From assembly GCF_001761485.1 (NCBI RefSeq), contig NC_090772.1, forward strand, positions 3,222,501 to 3,286,500: a DNA stretch of 64,000 bases, given 5' to 3'. A model generated the notes under the pieces. The model ran no database searches and was not told the DNA's origin. It was given only the letters and a program-made list of their open reading frames with translations. The DNA is from Yarrowia lipolytica (Eukaryota > Ascomycota > Dipodascomycetes > Dipodascales). Every line of letters starts with the position of its first letter. Position 1 is the stretch's first letter. Shown in pieces: positions 44,260 to 54,636 of the stretch. The translations under genes were made by a program, and so were the position numbers.

Positions 44260-45636
44260 ATGAGACTCTCAATAATCACTACCGCCCTCGTGGCAGCCTC
44301 TGCTTATGCCTACGACGTTGTCCAGAACGTGGCCAACCCAGGATACTCTCTGCGAGTGTCGACTGAGGATCCTTCTTCTCTCGGAGTCGACACTGTCAAG
44401 CAGTTTTCGGGCTACCTGGACGTTGGGAAGGACAAGAAGCACTTCTTCTACTGGTTCTTCGAGTCCCGAAACGACCCTGCTAAAGACCCCATTGTGCTCT
44501 GGCTGTCTGGAGGCCCCGGGTGCTCTTCCATGAGCGGTCTCTTCTTCGAGAACGGTCCTTCCTCCATCGGAGCAGACATCAAGCCCATCAAGAATGACTT
44601 CTCCTGGAACTCTAACGCCTCCGTCATCTTCCTGGACCAGCCTGTCGGCTCCGGTTTCTCTTACTCTGACGAACCTGTCGATACCACCGCCGCCGCCGCC
44701 ATTGACGTCTACGCCTTCCTCAATCTCTTCTTCACATCTTTCCCCCAGTACAACAAGGGCCAGTCTTTCCACATCACTTCCGAGTCCTACGGTGGCCATT
44801 ACGCCCACGTGTTCGCTGAGGAGATTCTCAAGCACAGCAAGCCCGAGCGAGTCTTTGATCTCGCCTCCATTGCGGTTGGAAATGGCATCTGGGACTCTCT
44901 GCACCAGGCTGCCGGTTACGAGCCCATGGGATGCGGAAAGGGTGGTGTGCCCGCAATCTTCGACGACAACACTTGTAAGGGAATGCAGGATGTCCTTCCC
45001 CAGGTTGTATCAGAGATCCAGCAGTGCTACAACGACCCCCAGAACTCCAATGTTTGCCAGCAGGCTGTAGGTGACTATAACGATGCTTTCTTGGGCCCTA
45101 TCTCTCAGACAGGTCTTAACGTCTATGACATTACCAAGAAGTGCGACACTAGTGTCCCCAGTGGTCTCTGCTACGCTGGTATGGAGTACTCTGTCCAGTA
45201 CCTCAACAAGCCCGAGGTCCAGAAGGCTCTTGGTGTCCACCCCGGCATCACCTTCTCTTCTTGCTCTGGCCAGGTCAACGGCGCCTTCTATGACCAGTCC
45301 GATGAGGTTTTGCCATACATCAAGGCTTTCCCCGCTCTTCTGGAGAAGATCCCCGTGCTCATCTACGCTGGTGACCGAGATTACATTTGCAACTGGGTTG
45401 GAAACCAGTACTGGACAGGCAACCTCACTTGGTCCGGACAGGATGAGTTCAACAAACAGCAGCTGTCTTCCTGGAAGGTCGAGGGCGAGGCTTCTGGTGA
45501 AATCAAGAACCACGGACACTTTACCTTCCTCCGAGTGTTTGGCGCTGGCCACATGGTTCCCCACGATAAGCCCAAGCAGGCCTTGGCTATTCTGAACCGA
45601 TGGATCGGTGGTGATGTCACTCTTGCCGACAAATAG
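44260..45636 (+). CDS. Serine carboxypeptidase, carboxypeptidase Y-like
   Basis: The 458-residue product starts with a signal peptide (MRLSIITTALVAASAYA) and has the S10 serine-protease fold marks: WLSGGPGCSSMSG (82-94), DQPVGSGFSYS (126-136), nucleophile Ser176 in ITSESYGGHYA, the acid in AGDRDYICNWVGN (370-382) and His431 in GAGHMVPHDKP. It removes C-terminal residues from peptides in the vacuole or outside the cell. About 28 residues lie between the signal and the catalytic domain, so the long propeptide of S. cerevisiae CPY is missing, as in several CPY paralogs. The sequence before the nucleophile reads S-E-S-Y-G-G where CPY has G-E-S-Y-A-G. N-glycosylation sequons occur near the WNSNAS and GNLTW positions. 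Codons are strongly biased, so expression is probably high. Secreted or vacuolar fate cannot be decided from sequence. Confidence 0.92.
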   Translation: MRLSIITTALVAASAYAYDVVQNVANPGYSLRVSTEDPSSLGVDTVKQFSGYLDVGKDKKHFFYWFFESRNDPAKDPIVLWLSGGPGCSSMSGLFFENGPSSIGADIKPIKNDFSWNSNASVIFLDQPVGSGFSYSDEPVDTTAAAAIDVYAFLNLFFTSFPQYNKGQSFHITSESYGGHYAHVFAEEILKHSKPERVFDLASIAVGNGIWDSLHQAAGYEPMGCGKGGVPAIFDDNTCKGMQDVLPQVVSEIQQCYNDPQNSNVCQQAVGDYNDAFLGPISQTGLNVYDITKKCDTSVPSGLCYAGMEYSVQYLNKPEVQKALGVHPGITFSSCSGQVNGAFYDQSDEVLPYIKAFPALLEKIPVLIYAGDRDYICNWVGNQYWTGNLTWSGQDEFNKQQLSSWKVEGEASGEIKNHGHFTFLRVFGAGHMVPHDKPKQALAILNRWIGGDVTLADK

Positions 45637-45698
45637 GCACTTGACGCTGCTACTAATATTCTACTACCATAGATTCTTGTATAATTTATTAATATGTC

Positions 45699-47165
45699 TT
45701 ACTGCTTATCCCTGAGGTCCCAGAACCAAGGGACTCGCAACCACATTCTGATCGTCCGGAATGAAATCTGTATGGGAATTGCGCTTGAGAAGCAGTTCTC
45801 TGCGCTCCCAAAAGAGTGACTGGTGTAGCATCGCCTGACCCGTTTGAGAAAACTGCCAGGATTCAAAGACTTCCTCTTTTCGTTTAGAATCGCCAAAATT
45901 GTGCAAGCGTACTTTGTGCTCATGGTGTAGAACAGCGGAAAATCGCCCTCTTTTCTGGGGGCACCCAAAAAGACTCTAGGAGTCACTTTGGATTCCCTGC
46001 CCTCATAGGATCTCCGATGACAATGTATGTCTTGCCAGTGGCGAGGTCGGAGATGAGATGAGACTCCTGAGGGGTTACCCAGACCTTGTTGGTGGAGGTA
46101 ACCAACTAGCCTAGAACGACGCGGTGACAATTGAAGGTGTCACCAGGACACACTAGCGAGAGTCGTCATGTCTGCTCTCATGGCTGCAAGACAGATATAG
46201 TGAGAGAGTTCATCTCAGGTCTAATTTCTTGAGGTGTTCTTGGGGGATGACCATAGAGCTCCGATAGGAATTAGAAAGTGCTTGTAAGTCAACCCAAGGA
46301 GGGATCATTTACTTCCCTTTCAAGTGCGCACAGAGAACACCGGCGTAGGGAAATATCAAAGTACTCGGGTCGGGGCGTGCTTGGGGCTAGAAGCAAGGGA
46401 CCCCCGGTAACGACGGGTGAGTTGGTTGTTCTCTTTCTTTAGTGCGAACTTCTGTGTAAAGCGAACCGTCAATTCTGAGAGTGGACTGACGAGCTGTTAT
46501 TTGTCCCTTCCGTCCCCTCTCTGATCGCTTAGAACACTGTCGCGTCAGTAAGATACGACCTCGTTACCAACAACAGAATGCCTTTCTCTGTAGTACTGCA
46601 TGTTGGTCAGGTCGAGTACACCTTTGTCGTGAGGAGTGTAGTCTCTGGTACTTGCCTCGGGTTCGTCCTTCACGGAACACATAAAACGTACCAGTCTCGA
46701 AGAGGGGCTTCAACTGGGCGGTGAGCGTGGATCCGGAGCGCTTGACTGCATGAATATAGGTAACCTCGAGGTTCTTGTAGAAAGGGCCCGTGAGCTGTTC
46801 GTACCTCTCGTCTATTGTCATTGACTACCATTGCTGTTGGTTATTTACCCTGGCGGCCATGTGAGGCACAATCAGTCTGGCACAATCCAGCCAGGTGAAC
46901 AATTGGGCATCTGAAGCCAGCTCCATCCAGGGGAATCGTTCGAGAACCTTGTCTTTCCCGGTGTTGCATCTTCGCAAGCAATGTAGTCCCTGAGTCAGTG
47001 GCAGGTCCGAGACAATGTTATGACCGACTTCAGCGGAAAGTGCTTGAACATAATCTGGTTGATCTCGGTGGTAGGGAGCTCCACGTCGAAGGTTAGAACG
47101 AGGTATCTGTCGTTAGCAAAGGACTCAGGGATGGTGCGCACCTGAATGGAGAATATCAACCGGTA
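45699..47165 (-). pseudogene. Remains of an F-box-like gene
   Basis: Protein-like pieces lie in order on the minus strand but in different frames. The first (about 47145-47010) reads VELPTTEINQIMFKHFPLKS and VITLSRTCH, which fits the F-box pattern, and its next codon is TGA where TGG would continue CHWLRDYIAC. Further pieces read FPWMELASDAQLFTWLDC (about 46940-46870), YEQLTGPFYKNLEVTYIHAVKRSG (split; about 46810-46730), TPQESHLISDLATGKTYIVIG (split; about 46075-46010) and a last part down to 45700. At least four frame changes or stops separate them and no intron signals explain them. F-box proteins recruit targets to SCF ubiquitin ligases and form large families in this lineage. The family call rests on the first piece only. 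Confidence 0.5.
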
Positions 47166-47457
47166 TCAGCATGGCAACTCTCTTAGTGAATGTGGGTATC
47201 AGAGGTGTAGGGTGTCCGGGTGTCTGAGTGTCTGTGACTGTGTGGAAGAGTATGTCAGAGGGAGAGTGTGTGTGTTTGTTATGCTATCTGAACTTAGGTC
47301 GGCTCGCCACACACACTACACATGAAGCAATTGTAAACCACCTTTAACAGGTAAAGATGATGTCGCCCTTATCCGAATCAGTGGGTATCCGTTCTACAAC
47401 CCTATTAATGACTGTATATTATGTCTATAAATATATGCACCTTTCATCTTCAACCAA
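47166..47457. other. Short spacer downstream of BUD13
   Basis: A GTGTGTGTTT-rich stretch near 47240-47285 and AT-rich DNA before the BUD13 stop. No gene is seen. Confidence 0.6.
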
Positions 47458-48123
47458 TCAAAAGTCCATTTCATTCTGATAATCCACATCGGCCTGACGT
47501 TTCATCTCCTCTTGTCTCGATAGCCACTTGGCCTCGAATCCATTGCTGCGATCATTGCCATCCCATAAACACCCTGGTTTGATGTTGAACCGATTCGAGG
47601 GGAACGAACCAGTGTATGAAGGCAAGGCTCCTCCAGAGCTCGTAGTCGAAGCCTTGGGTGTGGCCTTTCCAAACTTGGCTGCCGGATCAGCATAAATAGC
47701 CCGGTTCTGACGTTCCTCATTGTATTCCTTGTCATCAGCATGCACAGTCACCTTGGTGTGTTTCATGGCCTCCTCTTTAGCCTGTCGTTTCCTGGCCTCC
47801 TCCACTTGAACTGCACCTAGCAGGTTCTCTTTTTTCCGACGCTCAGCTGCTTCCTTCTCCTGCTGACGTTGCTGTAACACGGAGATCTGGTCGTCCACAG
47901 AAATGATGTTTCCCGAGGCATCTCGATAGACCGTCTCTTCTACCGGATCAATAGCCTTTCCAGACAGAGTCTTCCATCCGCCCTTGGCACGCGGAGGTGG
48001 AGGGGCCTGTTGTGTCTGTCGCTGCGTAATTGGCGCGGTATCCACATCCAAGCCTTCCACCAGTTTTCGCTTTTTCGTTTTCTTTGGTTTAGAGCCGTAT
48101 TTTTTCGCCAGATATTCGTCCAT
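47458..48123 (-). CDS. BUD13: Pre-mRNA splicing factor of the RES complex
   Basis: Bud13 (Cwc26) joins Ist3/Snu17 and Pml1 in the RES complex, which binds the activated spliceosome and helps splicing and nuclear retention of unspliced RNA. The ATG at 48123 opens MDEYLAKKYGSKPKK; the frame upstream has no ATG. The 221-residue product has a basic N-terminus, a Gln/Glu/Lys-rich helix in the middle (EKEAAERRKKENL) and the conserved Bud13 C-terminus: NRAIYADPAAKFG, FPSNRFNIKPGCLWDG and DRSNGFEAKWLS. Length is close to S. cerevisiae Bud13 (266). It is 300 nt from, and in the same direction as, the GNAT-ankyrin gene, with no sign of functional linkage. Confidence 0.93.
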   Translation of the reverse strand: MDEYLAKKYGSKPKKTKKRKLVEGLDVDTAPITQRQTQQAPPPPRAKGGWKTLSGKAIDPVEETVYRDASGNIISVDDQISVLQQRQQEKEAAERRKKENLLGAVQVEEARKRQAKEEAMKHTKVTVHADDKEYNEERQNRAIYADPAAKFGKATPKASTTSSGGALPSYTGSFPSNRFNIKPGCLWDGNDRSNGFEAKWLSRQEEMKRQADVDYQNEMDF

Positions 48124-48423
48124 GGTGTTGTCAGGTCGTGCTGAATCCCGTGAGCCCAAATGTTAAGTGTAGTGCAGCTGTTCCGAAGCTTAAAGTGTAT
48201 CGAGAGTCCGCTTGAAATTAAAATGGAACAAAAATTGTTTTAATATCTACTATATTAGCGCTCGTCAAATACGAAGAATTAAATATATATTCGATCCCCT
48301 ACAGTAGATCAATATGTTAGTTACCGCAATGTTCATTAATTTTTATAATATTCCGTCTGTGCACTTGGTGCATCCTCCCCCATAGACCCCACAATATCTC
48401 ATTAAATAATTTTAGCACTCAAG

Positions 48424-49665
48424 CTACAAGGTGCTTGCAACCGACGAAAACTCGGTGTTTTCGATCTTCTCAACAGCCTCTCGAATAAGGGTGCCAATCT
48501 CCTTTCTCTCTAGAACAGAACACCATCCCAGCGCTGTGCACGAGTAGGTGGAGTCGCGAATGTCCAGGTTGGGGTTGAAAGCCAAGAGGTGCTTGGATAG
48601 TTCCACATCTCCCCGTTCAACAGCATGATGCAGAGCTGTCTTCCCTTCTATCAGGTCGTCAATGTGGGTAGGAAGCATGGAACTGGCCAAGGACGCTCCT
48701 CCAATGTCCCACAGGTCAAGAATGGTATGAGGAGCTCCCTTGGAAATGAGCCACTGGGCCATCTTGGTATGCTTGAATTTGACGGCCATCTGTAGCAGAG
48801 ACATTCCACTGGTAGTGGGGAAAGAGAAGGAAGTTCCAGCTGGCAGTTTCTCCATCTCGTTGAGTTCACCAAGACAGACATGCTGGATGATCTTCTGTTC
48901 CGCAGGGCTGTTCTGGCACTTTTCAAACTCCTCTCGGTAGAGCCACCAGGTAGTTCCATTCACAATATGTTTGAAACCCAGCTTGAGGTACAGCTCTTGG
49001 CTGACAGCGTTGAGAGAGACTCGGTTGTAACCCTTCTTCTGAGCGAAAGCGCAAGCATTCTTGACGAGCTGACCACCGATTCCCTTGCCACTGTGGTCGT
49101 CGTGAACACCAATGTTGTGAATACCGGCTTCGGTGCCCATGAATAGATCGGCATGGCCGATAATTTGGCCCTTGTGAGTGGCGACAAACTTGGTAATAAC
49201 GCCTGAACGTCGCATATCGAGGGCGTACATGCCGTCGTCCTCCTTGTTGGAAAATGGGATACTGGAAGGAATCACAGCCATGTTGTTGACCTTGATGTAC
49301 ACATCTTTGATGTGCTTGGGTCGAATGTCGGCAGTATCGAGATCCAAAACCATCCACTGAGGCTCCCAACCAATCTGAAAGCCTCTAGCAAGAAGCCGAG
49401 CCGACAGAGCCTCGTTTCCAACTCCGTCCTCCTTCCATACACCTATGGTACGAGGAAGGCTGGTGTGGTAGAAGTCCATCATCCGGTCGAGCTGGGCATC
49501 TGAGACATTGGACGCGGGAAATGTCACTTGAGCGTGTCTGTCGACTCCACAGTTGGTGTAGATAAGGCCGTTGTCCTCGACAACCTTTCCTATCGAGGCT
49601 GCAATCGCCAGAAACAGTTCTCGGTGGTTGACGACCGCTGGGTTTTCGTTGTGCGTTTTTGTCAT
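48424..49665 (-). CDS. GNAT acetyltransferase fused to ankyrin repeats
   Basis: The ATG at 49665 opens MTKTHNENPAVV; upstream in-frame codons contain no ATG. The 413-residue product has an N-terminal half that ends in a GNAT N-acetyltransferase core: VATHKGQIIGHADL (161-174), then GVHDDHSGKGIGGQLV (186-201), whose HSGKGIGGQL matches the acetyl-CoA pyrophosphate loop, and RVSLNAVSQELYLKLGFKH (215-233), the family's motif B. From about 285 there are ankyrin repeats: GMSLLQMAVKFKHTKMAQWLISKGA, degenerate, and GKTALHHAVERGDVELSKHLLAFNP (each given as a range, 287-311 and 341-365). The acceptor substrate is unknown. Ankyrins may position a protein target. Fusions of this kind occur in fungal genomes, but I know of no characterised member. 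Confidence 0.85.
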   Translation of the reverse strand: MTKTHNENPAVVNHRELFLAIAASIGKVVEDNGLIYTNCGVDRHAQVTFPASNVSDAQLDRMMDFYHTSLPRTIGVWKEDGVGNEALSARLLARGFQIGWEPQWMVLDLDTADIRPKHIKDVYIKVNNMAVIPSSIPFSNKEDDGMYALDMRRSGVITKFVATHKGQIIGHADLFMGTEAGIHNIGVHDDHSGKGIGGQLVKNACAFAQKKGYNRVSLNAVSQELYLKLGFKHIVNGTTWWLYREEFEKCQNSPAEQKIIQHVCLGELNEMEKLPAGTSFSFPTTSGMSLLQMAVKFKHTKMAQWLISKGAPHTILDLWDIGGASLASSMLPTHIDDLIEGKTALHHAVERGDVELSKHLLAFNPNLDIRDSTYSCTALGWCSVLERKEIGTLIREAVEKIENTEFSSVASTL

Positions 49666-51223
49666 TGATTGGTGAGGTCTAGGAGGCCGTCGCACCAGGC
49701 ATTTTTGAACTACGGCAGCTCAGCCCCTGCTACGTCCGAGTTCTATATTCTAGACCCAAAACGTGCATGACTAGCGTCTGTCACCGTATTCCATCAAGAT
49801 TTTAGAACTTGAGCGGATGACGAAAAAGCGAAAAATCACGATACGAGCATTTCAAGCGTTAGTAGCCTTTGCCCCATGTAATTTTATCTTTTCTCCGCCT
49901 TCCAAGGACCGCTTGTGAGCTCTGGGAACTCGCTGTCGACGTGACCTGTACAAGTAGCTCCACGATACTCTGACGTGGGTGGCTAGCCTCTGAGGCTTAT
50001 GTCACCTATAAATGCTAAAATGGAGCATTTTTGCAAACCCGGCGGTGACGTCCGCCCACTCTGTTAGCTGTCAGAAGAGCGTCTGTGCGTATACAGAGCG
50101 CTAATTTTGAAACCGGGATGTCCAGGTGCCACCGAATAGCTCCTCTCTCAGGGTATCGCTTTCGGGAATCTGTGTTTTTTTCTGACAATGTAGAAAGAGT
50201 TTAATAACACGATTTACACTCTACAACTTCAAACCTAATGGATATAATGTCACCGTGACGTTGAGTGATAATACGGGCTACACCGACCAAAGCCCCCTGA
50301 AGAGTGTGAAAATCGTAACACAGAGAAATTAAAGACATAGGCCGAAATCTGCTCCCCAATAACAGCTATACGATGTTAAACACGGATTAGCACCTCGTAA
50401 AAAAAGGGGGTGCACAGGGCGCACAGGGTACACAGTAGGCTCTTGGGCTCATGCTGACTCGGATTATCAGTGTTGGTATACGTGAGATCCACTTTAGGAA
50501 TGCGTCTTAATTTCAGCAAAAAAGACAAATCCAATAGATTCGTCTGGGGCGACAGGGGTAGTAGGACAGTCTCTATGAATTGCCAAATACACCCACACAT
50601 TTCCGAATGCGCGCTTTTCTGTGCTCTCGCGCACCCACAGCCCATACTGGACCGTTTCTCGGGCTGATTTTTTTTGCCTGCGATTGACTTTGGCTAGATC
50701 CAAACGGTACAACAACGGGTACGGGGTGGTGTTTCTCGCTACAAGTACCGTACATCCATGTACGCACCTTGACCAAATGCTATTTTTAATGTTCTTCGTA
50801 CTCGCTGACAGCTGGCTTGGCGTATTCGGGGCATTGAACAGACGGCGGTGCAACTCGCTCAAAAAGTCTCGATGCAGAAAGGGCAATAATATACGGGTAC
50901 GATGGAGAGAGTGGTACATACTGTTATGGGCTGTTGATAGAGCTGAGCTGAGAAGAGCCGTTTTAACGATTGGTTCATATAAGATAGATGTTGGGGGATA
51001 TATGTACTGGGTGAATTCGGATATGAAAAGGATATGTGGAAATGGAAATCTCTTTTTTTCTATTTTTTTCCAGACTTTCTAATATCGGCGGTATTTTTCT
51101 GTATTTATTGTACATCTCGAATTTATTCGTTCGATATTCCTTTGCATACGATAAACTTGCTTAGCTCACGCGTCGCGTATCTGCATATACACCTGCACGA
51201 GAGTTACACACCCCATACTCACC
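49666..51223. other. Divergent spacer between GNAT-ankyrin and SAE2 genes
   Basis: No gene is supported in 1.56 kb. Open frames around 50.5-51.1 kb have no family features. The 100 nt before the SAE2 ATG are AT-rich then CA-rich, as expected of a promoter and leader. Confidence 0.6.
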
Positions 51224-52447
51224 ATGGAAAAGGCAAAAAAAAGTGTGGAGATTCTGGAGACGGAGCTCGCTGTGCTCAAGGAGGCGCTGGACTCCGTCCA
51301 GAACTCGCCCACGGCTTCCTCCGTCAAGCAGGAGTTTCCACAGACACCCAACACTCTGCCTCGGTCGGATCTTCAGGAGCAGTATGACAAGTTGGCTCTG
51401 TCTCACGCAAAACTCATCAAGCTTCGCAAGGGCGATATCAAGTCCGTCAATCTGTGGAAGGAAGCACTACAGGACCACAAGGGCCGGCTCAAGGAGTCAC
51501 AGGGGCAGGTCCTCGAGCTGAAGAAAGAAAACCAGATTCTGAAAGACGAGATCCAGGAGCTCAAGAAGATCAAGCAGGAGCAAGAGACAGTGGCCATCCA
51601 GACGTCTCAGACTTGTCCCGACTCAGACGAAATCACCACGGAGCAGATTCGGGCAGAGGCTGGTGAGCCCGTGGAAATCACAAATGAACTTCTCAGAAGC
51701 AGTCCGCCATTCGGCAAGAAGGGGTTGCTGATCAAAGACTCGATTGATCTGGACGCTGTTGAACACAGCTCGCCGTCAGTATCTCGCGAGATAGATCCTG
51801 ATCTTGAGAACGACACCAGACGACACCAGGGAGTTGTGTTCAAGCAACCAAAACCCACCAATCTCATGCAGTGGCTCAAGGTGAAGGAAGAGAATATAGG
51901 CCAGGACACGACGAAATCCAACAAAAGAGACGTAGAGGTTGTTGATCTGGACTCACAGGGTAGCCCCAAAGAGAAGACCAAGAAGTCTCGAAAGTCATGT
52001 CCTGCTCAATACCAACTCACAGACTTCGTCATCAACCCTGCATTCAATGGAGACCTGGATTTCGCATATGCTGAGACTGTAAGAGGATCGAGACGGCAGT
52101 GCGAGCATGGAGGCGAGTGCCGTCAGTGCGACGAGTTCTACAAAATGGCTGGACCTGGAATAGTGTCTGCTGCTCCCCAATGGAGTGCGACTGAAGATAA
52201 GGAAAGAGGTCGCAAAATGGACATCGAAGAAACAATTAACGCAAGCAGCAGACACAGAAACAGATGGAAACGGGCTCCGTCGCCGCCGGGATTCTGGAGA
52301 TCGGACTTTCCTAGTACCCAGGAGATTGTCGAAGAGAAGAAGCTCGCTGAGGAGAACCGCAGAAAGGAGATTGAAATCAGATACAAGAGTGCCGTTTCGG
52401 GCGGCAAGTGGATGTTCAGAGACCAGGGGAAGCATAGAAAGGAGTAG
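51224..52447 (+). CDS. SAE2: DNA end-resection factor of the Sae2/CtIP/Ctp1 family
   Basis: This family activates the Mre11-Rad50 nuclease to start resection of double-strand breaks. The 407-residue product begins with a coiled coil (VEILETELAVLKEALDSV, then a longer heptad stretch at about 45-125), the tetramerisation region of the family. The middle is polar. The C-terminal domain is diagnostic: CEHGGECRQCDEFYK (about 292-306, a CxxC-type cluster), then SRHRNRWKRAPSPPGFW (about 343-359) and DFPSTQEI. The RHR and GFW-x-DFPSTQE elements are those of CtIP and Ctp1 that bind DNA and activate Mre11. NFILAR-like sites for kinase control cannot be judged by eye. The ATG is in CTCACCATGGA. Length resembles Ctp1/Sae2 (about 300-345) plus extra linker. 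Confidence 0.9.
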   Translation: MEKAKKSVEILETELAVLKEALDSVQNSPTASSVKQEFPQTPNTLPRSDLQEQYDKLALSHAKLIKLRKGDIKSVNLWKEALQDHKGRLKESQGQVLELKKENQILKDEIQELKKIKQEQETVAIQTSQTCPDSDEITTEQIRAEAGEPVEITNELLRSSPPFGKKGLLIKDSIDLDAVEHSSPSVSREIDPDLENDTRRHQGVVFKQPKPTNLMQWLKVKEENIGQDTTKSNKRDVEVVDLDSQGSPKEKTKKSRKSCPAQYQLTDFVINPAFNGDLDFAYAETVRGSRRQCEHGGECRQCDEFYKMAGPGIVSAAPQWSATEDKERGRKMDIEETINASSRHRNRWKRAPSPPGFWRSDFPSTQEIVEEKKLAEENRRKEIEIRYKSAVSGGKWMFRDQGKHRKE

Positions 52448-54636
52448 GACAAACAATGTACTTTACTAGCAGAATATATTACTAAAGCTACGATTCCTGT
52501 ATTGATCTTTTTGGAGGAGAGATACAAAAATTGTCTGTTATGATTTTTTCAAGTAACCTTATTATTTTGTTGATCCGACATCATGAAAACATGGGAGTTG
52601 GGGATAGACACTAAACGTGTTACAGACGTTCAGGAAAATTCAGGACGTATGTTGAGGAGTTTTATGTTTTCCAATATGTACTAGAGCGGTTGTGACCGTT
52701 AGTAAAGTAGTATACGACATTTCCATCTGAATCACTCCCCGAAGACATCACGAGGACCACCTTCATTGAAGAGTGCATAGATTGCTTGAACAAACAGGGT
52801 CAAAGTAAGTCCCAGTATCTATATAACACAGTCTTATCCTCCCCTTCTTCTTCCTCTTTACCGACCCCGGCGACAAGAAGGTCGACCGCAGCTCTCTCCC
52901 GACTAGACTCAAGCTTTTACCCAGGAGTCCATCCCCTGTCGTCACACTGCCCCCCTCCATGCTTGTCTGTCGTCAAGCTGCCCCCACCCCTCATGCTTGT
53001 CATCTCTGCTGTTCCCACCGTTGTGTCTGTGCCATTCCCTTGAGTACTCTTTTTTTTCTCGGAGGGGAGTTGTGATGTGTCAGCATACACGGCTGCACGA
53101 CTACACTTCTCCTGCTGTTCCCACTTTGGTCTGTCAGCGTGCGTGTTCTGATACATCTCAGTGGTCTTGTCACTGCGTGAAATCGAGCAATCCTTTCGTT
53201 TCCAATTTCATACATTGTCTGATCAAGGGACACTCTGGGGCCATTCATTCTGTTTCATGGCCACAGCTCGTTACCCCATCGTCACTGGGCTTTGTGGTGC
53301 TGACTGATGATAACACCAGGATCCAAGACATATCGCGGCTAGCGAGGTATTCATGACCGACTTCTTCATCATGACGGTGGAGCCTTTGTTGAAATCCTCA
53401 TGTCTTTTTTCTTCTTGTGAGTATGACAATCTACATGTGTGATAAGACACAGGTTCCAAAATTGTTGCGGTGGTATCGCTGCGGTGGTATTGCTGCTATG
53501 GTATCCATCTCGGTGGTAACATCCTACCGTCGCAGCTGTTGTTGTGGTATCATCTCCAAGTATCCTGTGGCATCATCGCTCGAAGTTCGTGCTAACACAT
53601 CCCCAGTCGAACCGGTTCCGTGGAGACCTGCTGAGTTGCACTCTATGATCAATGTCATTGTAATGACTGAATGAGACTTGATCGTTTTTGGAGATGATAG
53701 CGGTGGGGCATCGTATCATGACACAGTAAATCTATCTATCCCATTGTGACGCCCTTCTGTGCTGTGTCTAAGAAATTGCTTCTGGAGGCGGTAGCCGCAC
53801 GGAATCGGTATGATTCACAGTGACGCCGAATTTCGTTGATATATTTTTCGGTCGCATATTTCGTCTATTGATGGTACTAGTAGCTCTGTGTAGATCTCTC
53901 TAGTTTTCCACCCATTATCTCCCCATGATCAGTCTGCTTTGTCCCGCCCACTGAGCTGATTTGGGGTTAGGGTTGATAGTGTGGGGTAAGTGATGAAGAG
54001 GGTGTATGTTACTGAGATGAGAGATGTGTTTAGTATGGATAATCGAGTTGCCAGTGAACCGGTGAGTGATTTTCCAACTCGTTTTTGGCAGATTCTTGTC
54101 GCATTTCCTGAGTCGTTTCTTGAGGTTATCGTCGAAAGATGAAAATTTGAGATTCCGATTACGCCATCTAATTAGGATCACAGGTCGGGCTAATAATGAT
54201 GCTAATTGGTAGTAAATCTGATCTGTCATTCAAATCGAGTATCCTAGACTTGAACTGAGGCGTTTCCTGTAGTAGCAGTGGTCATATTATAGCTTGGTAC
54301 TCACACTGGTGATACGGTGTATGCCATCTCTGCATGCCAGTGAGAGTAAGTCATCGAGGTGAATATAGGTTGTAAATGCCATCATTTCTGCACACGTAAT
54401 CCTTGTCTTCCCGCAATACTGGGCGGCTGATTGTTATGCTACTGGTGTGCTTGCTTCCATAGTCAGCTCAGTCGCCACCTTCTCCCTAACTAAATGACCA
54501 ACTAAACATTCAACTAAGTCGCCCCCAGTTTACTGGAGTCAACCTAAAGCTAAATCGGCTCGCAGGTGAATCATGCAGGCCTTGTTTTAACACACATGAC
54601 GATTCACTTTCACATTCCAAAACGACAGACTTGAAA
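52448..54636. other. 2.2 kb gene-free region upstream of MSP1
   Basis: No gene is supported. 52.8-53.1 kb is CT-rich with CTGCTGTTCCCAC words, and 53467-53508 has three 14-nt units of GCGGTGGTATCGCT. TTGGGGTTAGGGTTG at about 53960 resembles vertebrate telomere sequence but not the telomere repeat of this species. Confidence 0.6.
53467..53508. repeat. Three 14-nt tandem units GCGGTGGTATYGCT
   Basis: Units start at 53467, 53481 and 53495; the third is diverged. A partial CGGTGGTAAC follows. Function is unknown and none need be assumed. Confidence 0.75.

Noticed and set aside
53955-53975. TTGGGGTTAGGGTTG as telomeric DNA
   Set aside because: Too short and not the 10-nt telomere repeat of this species.
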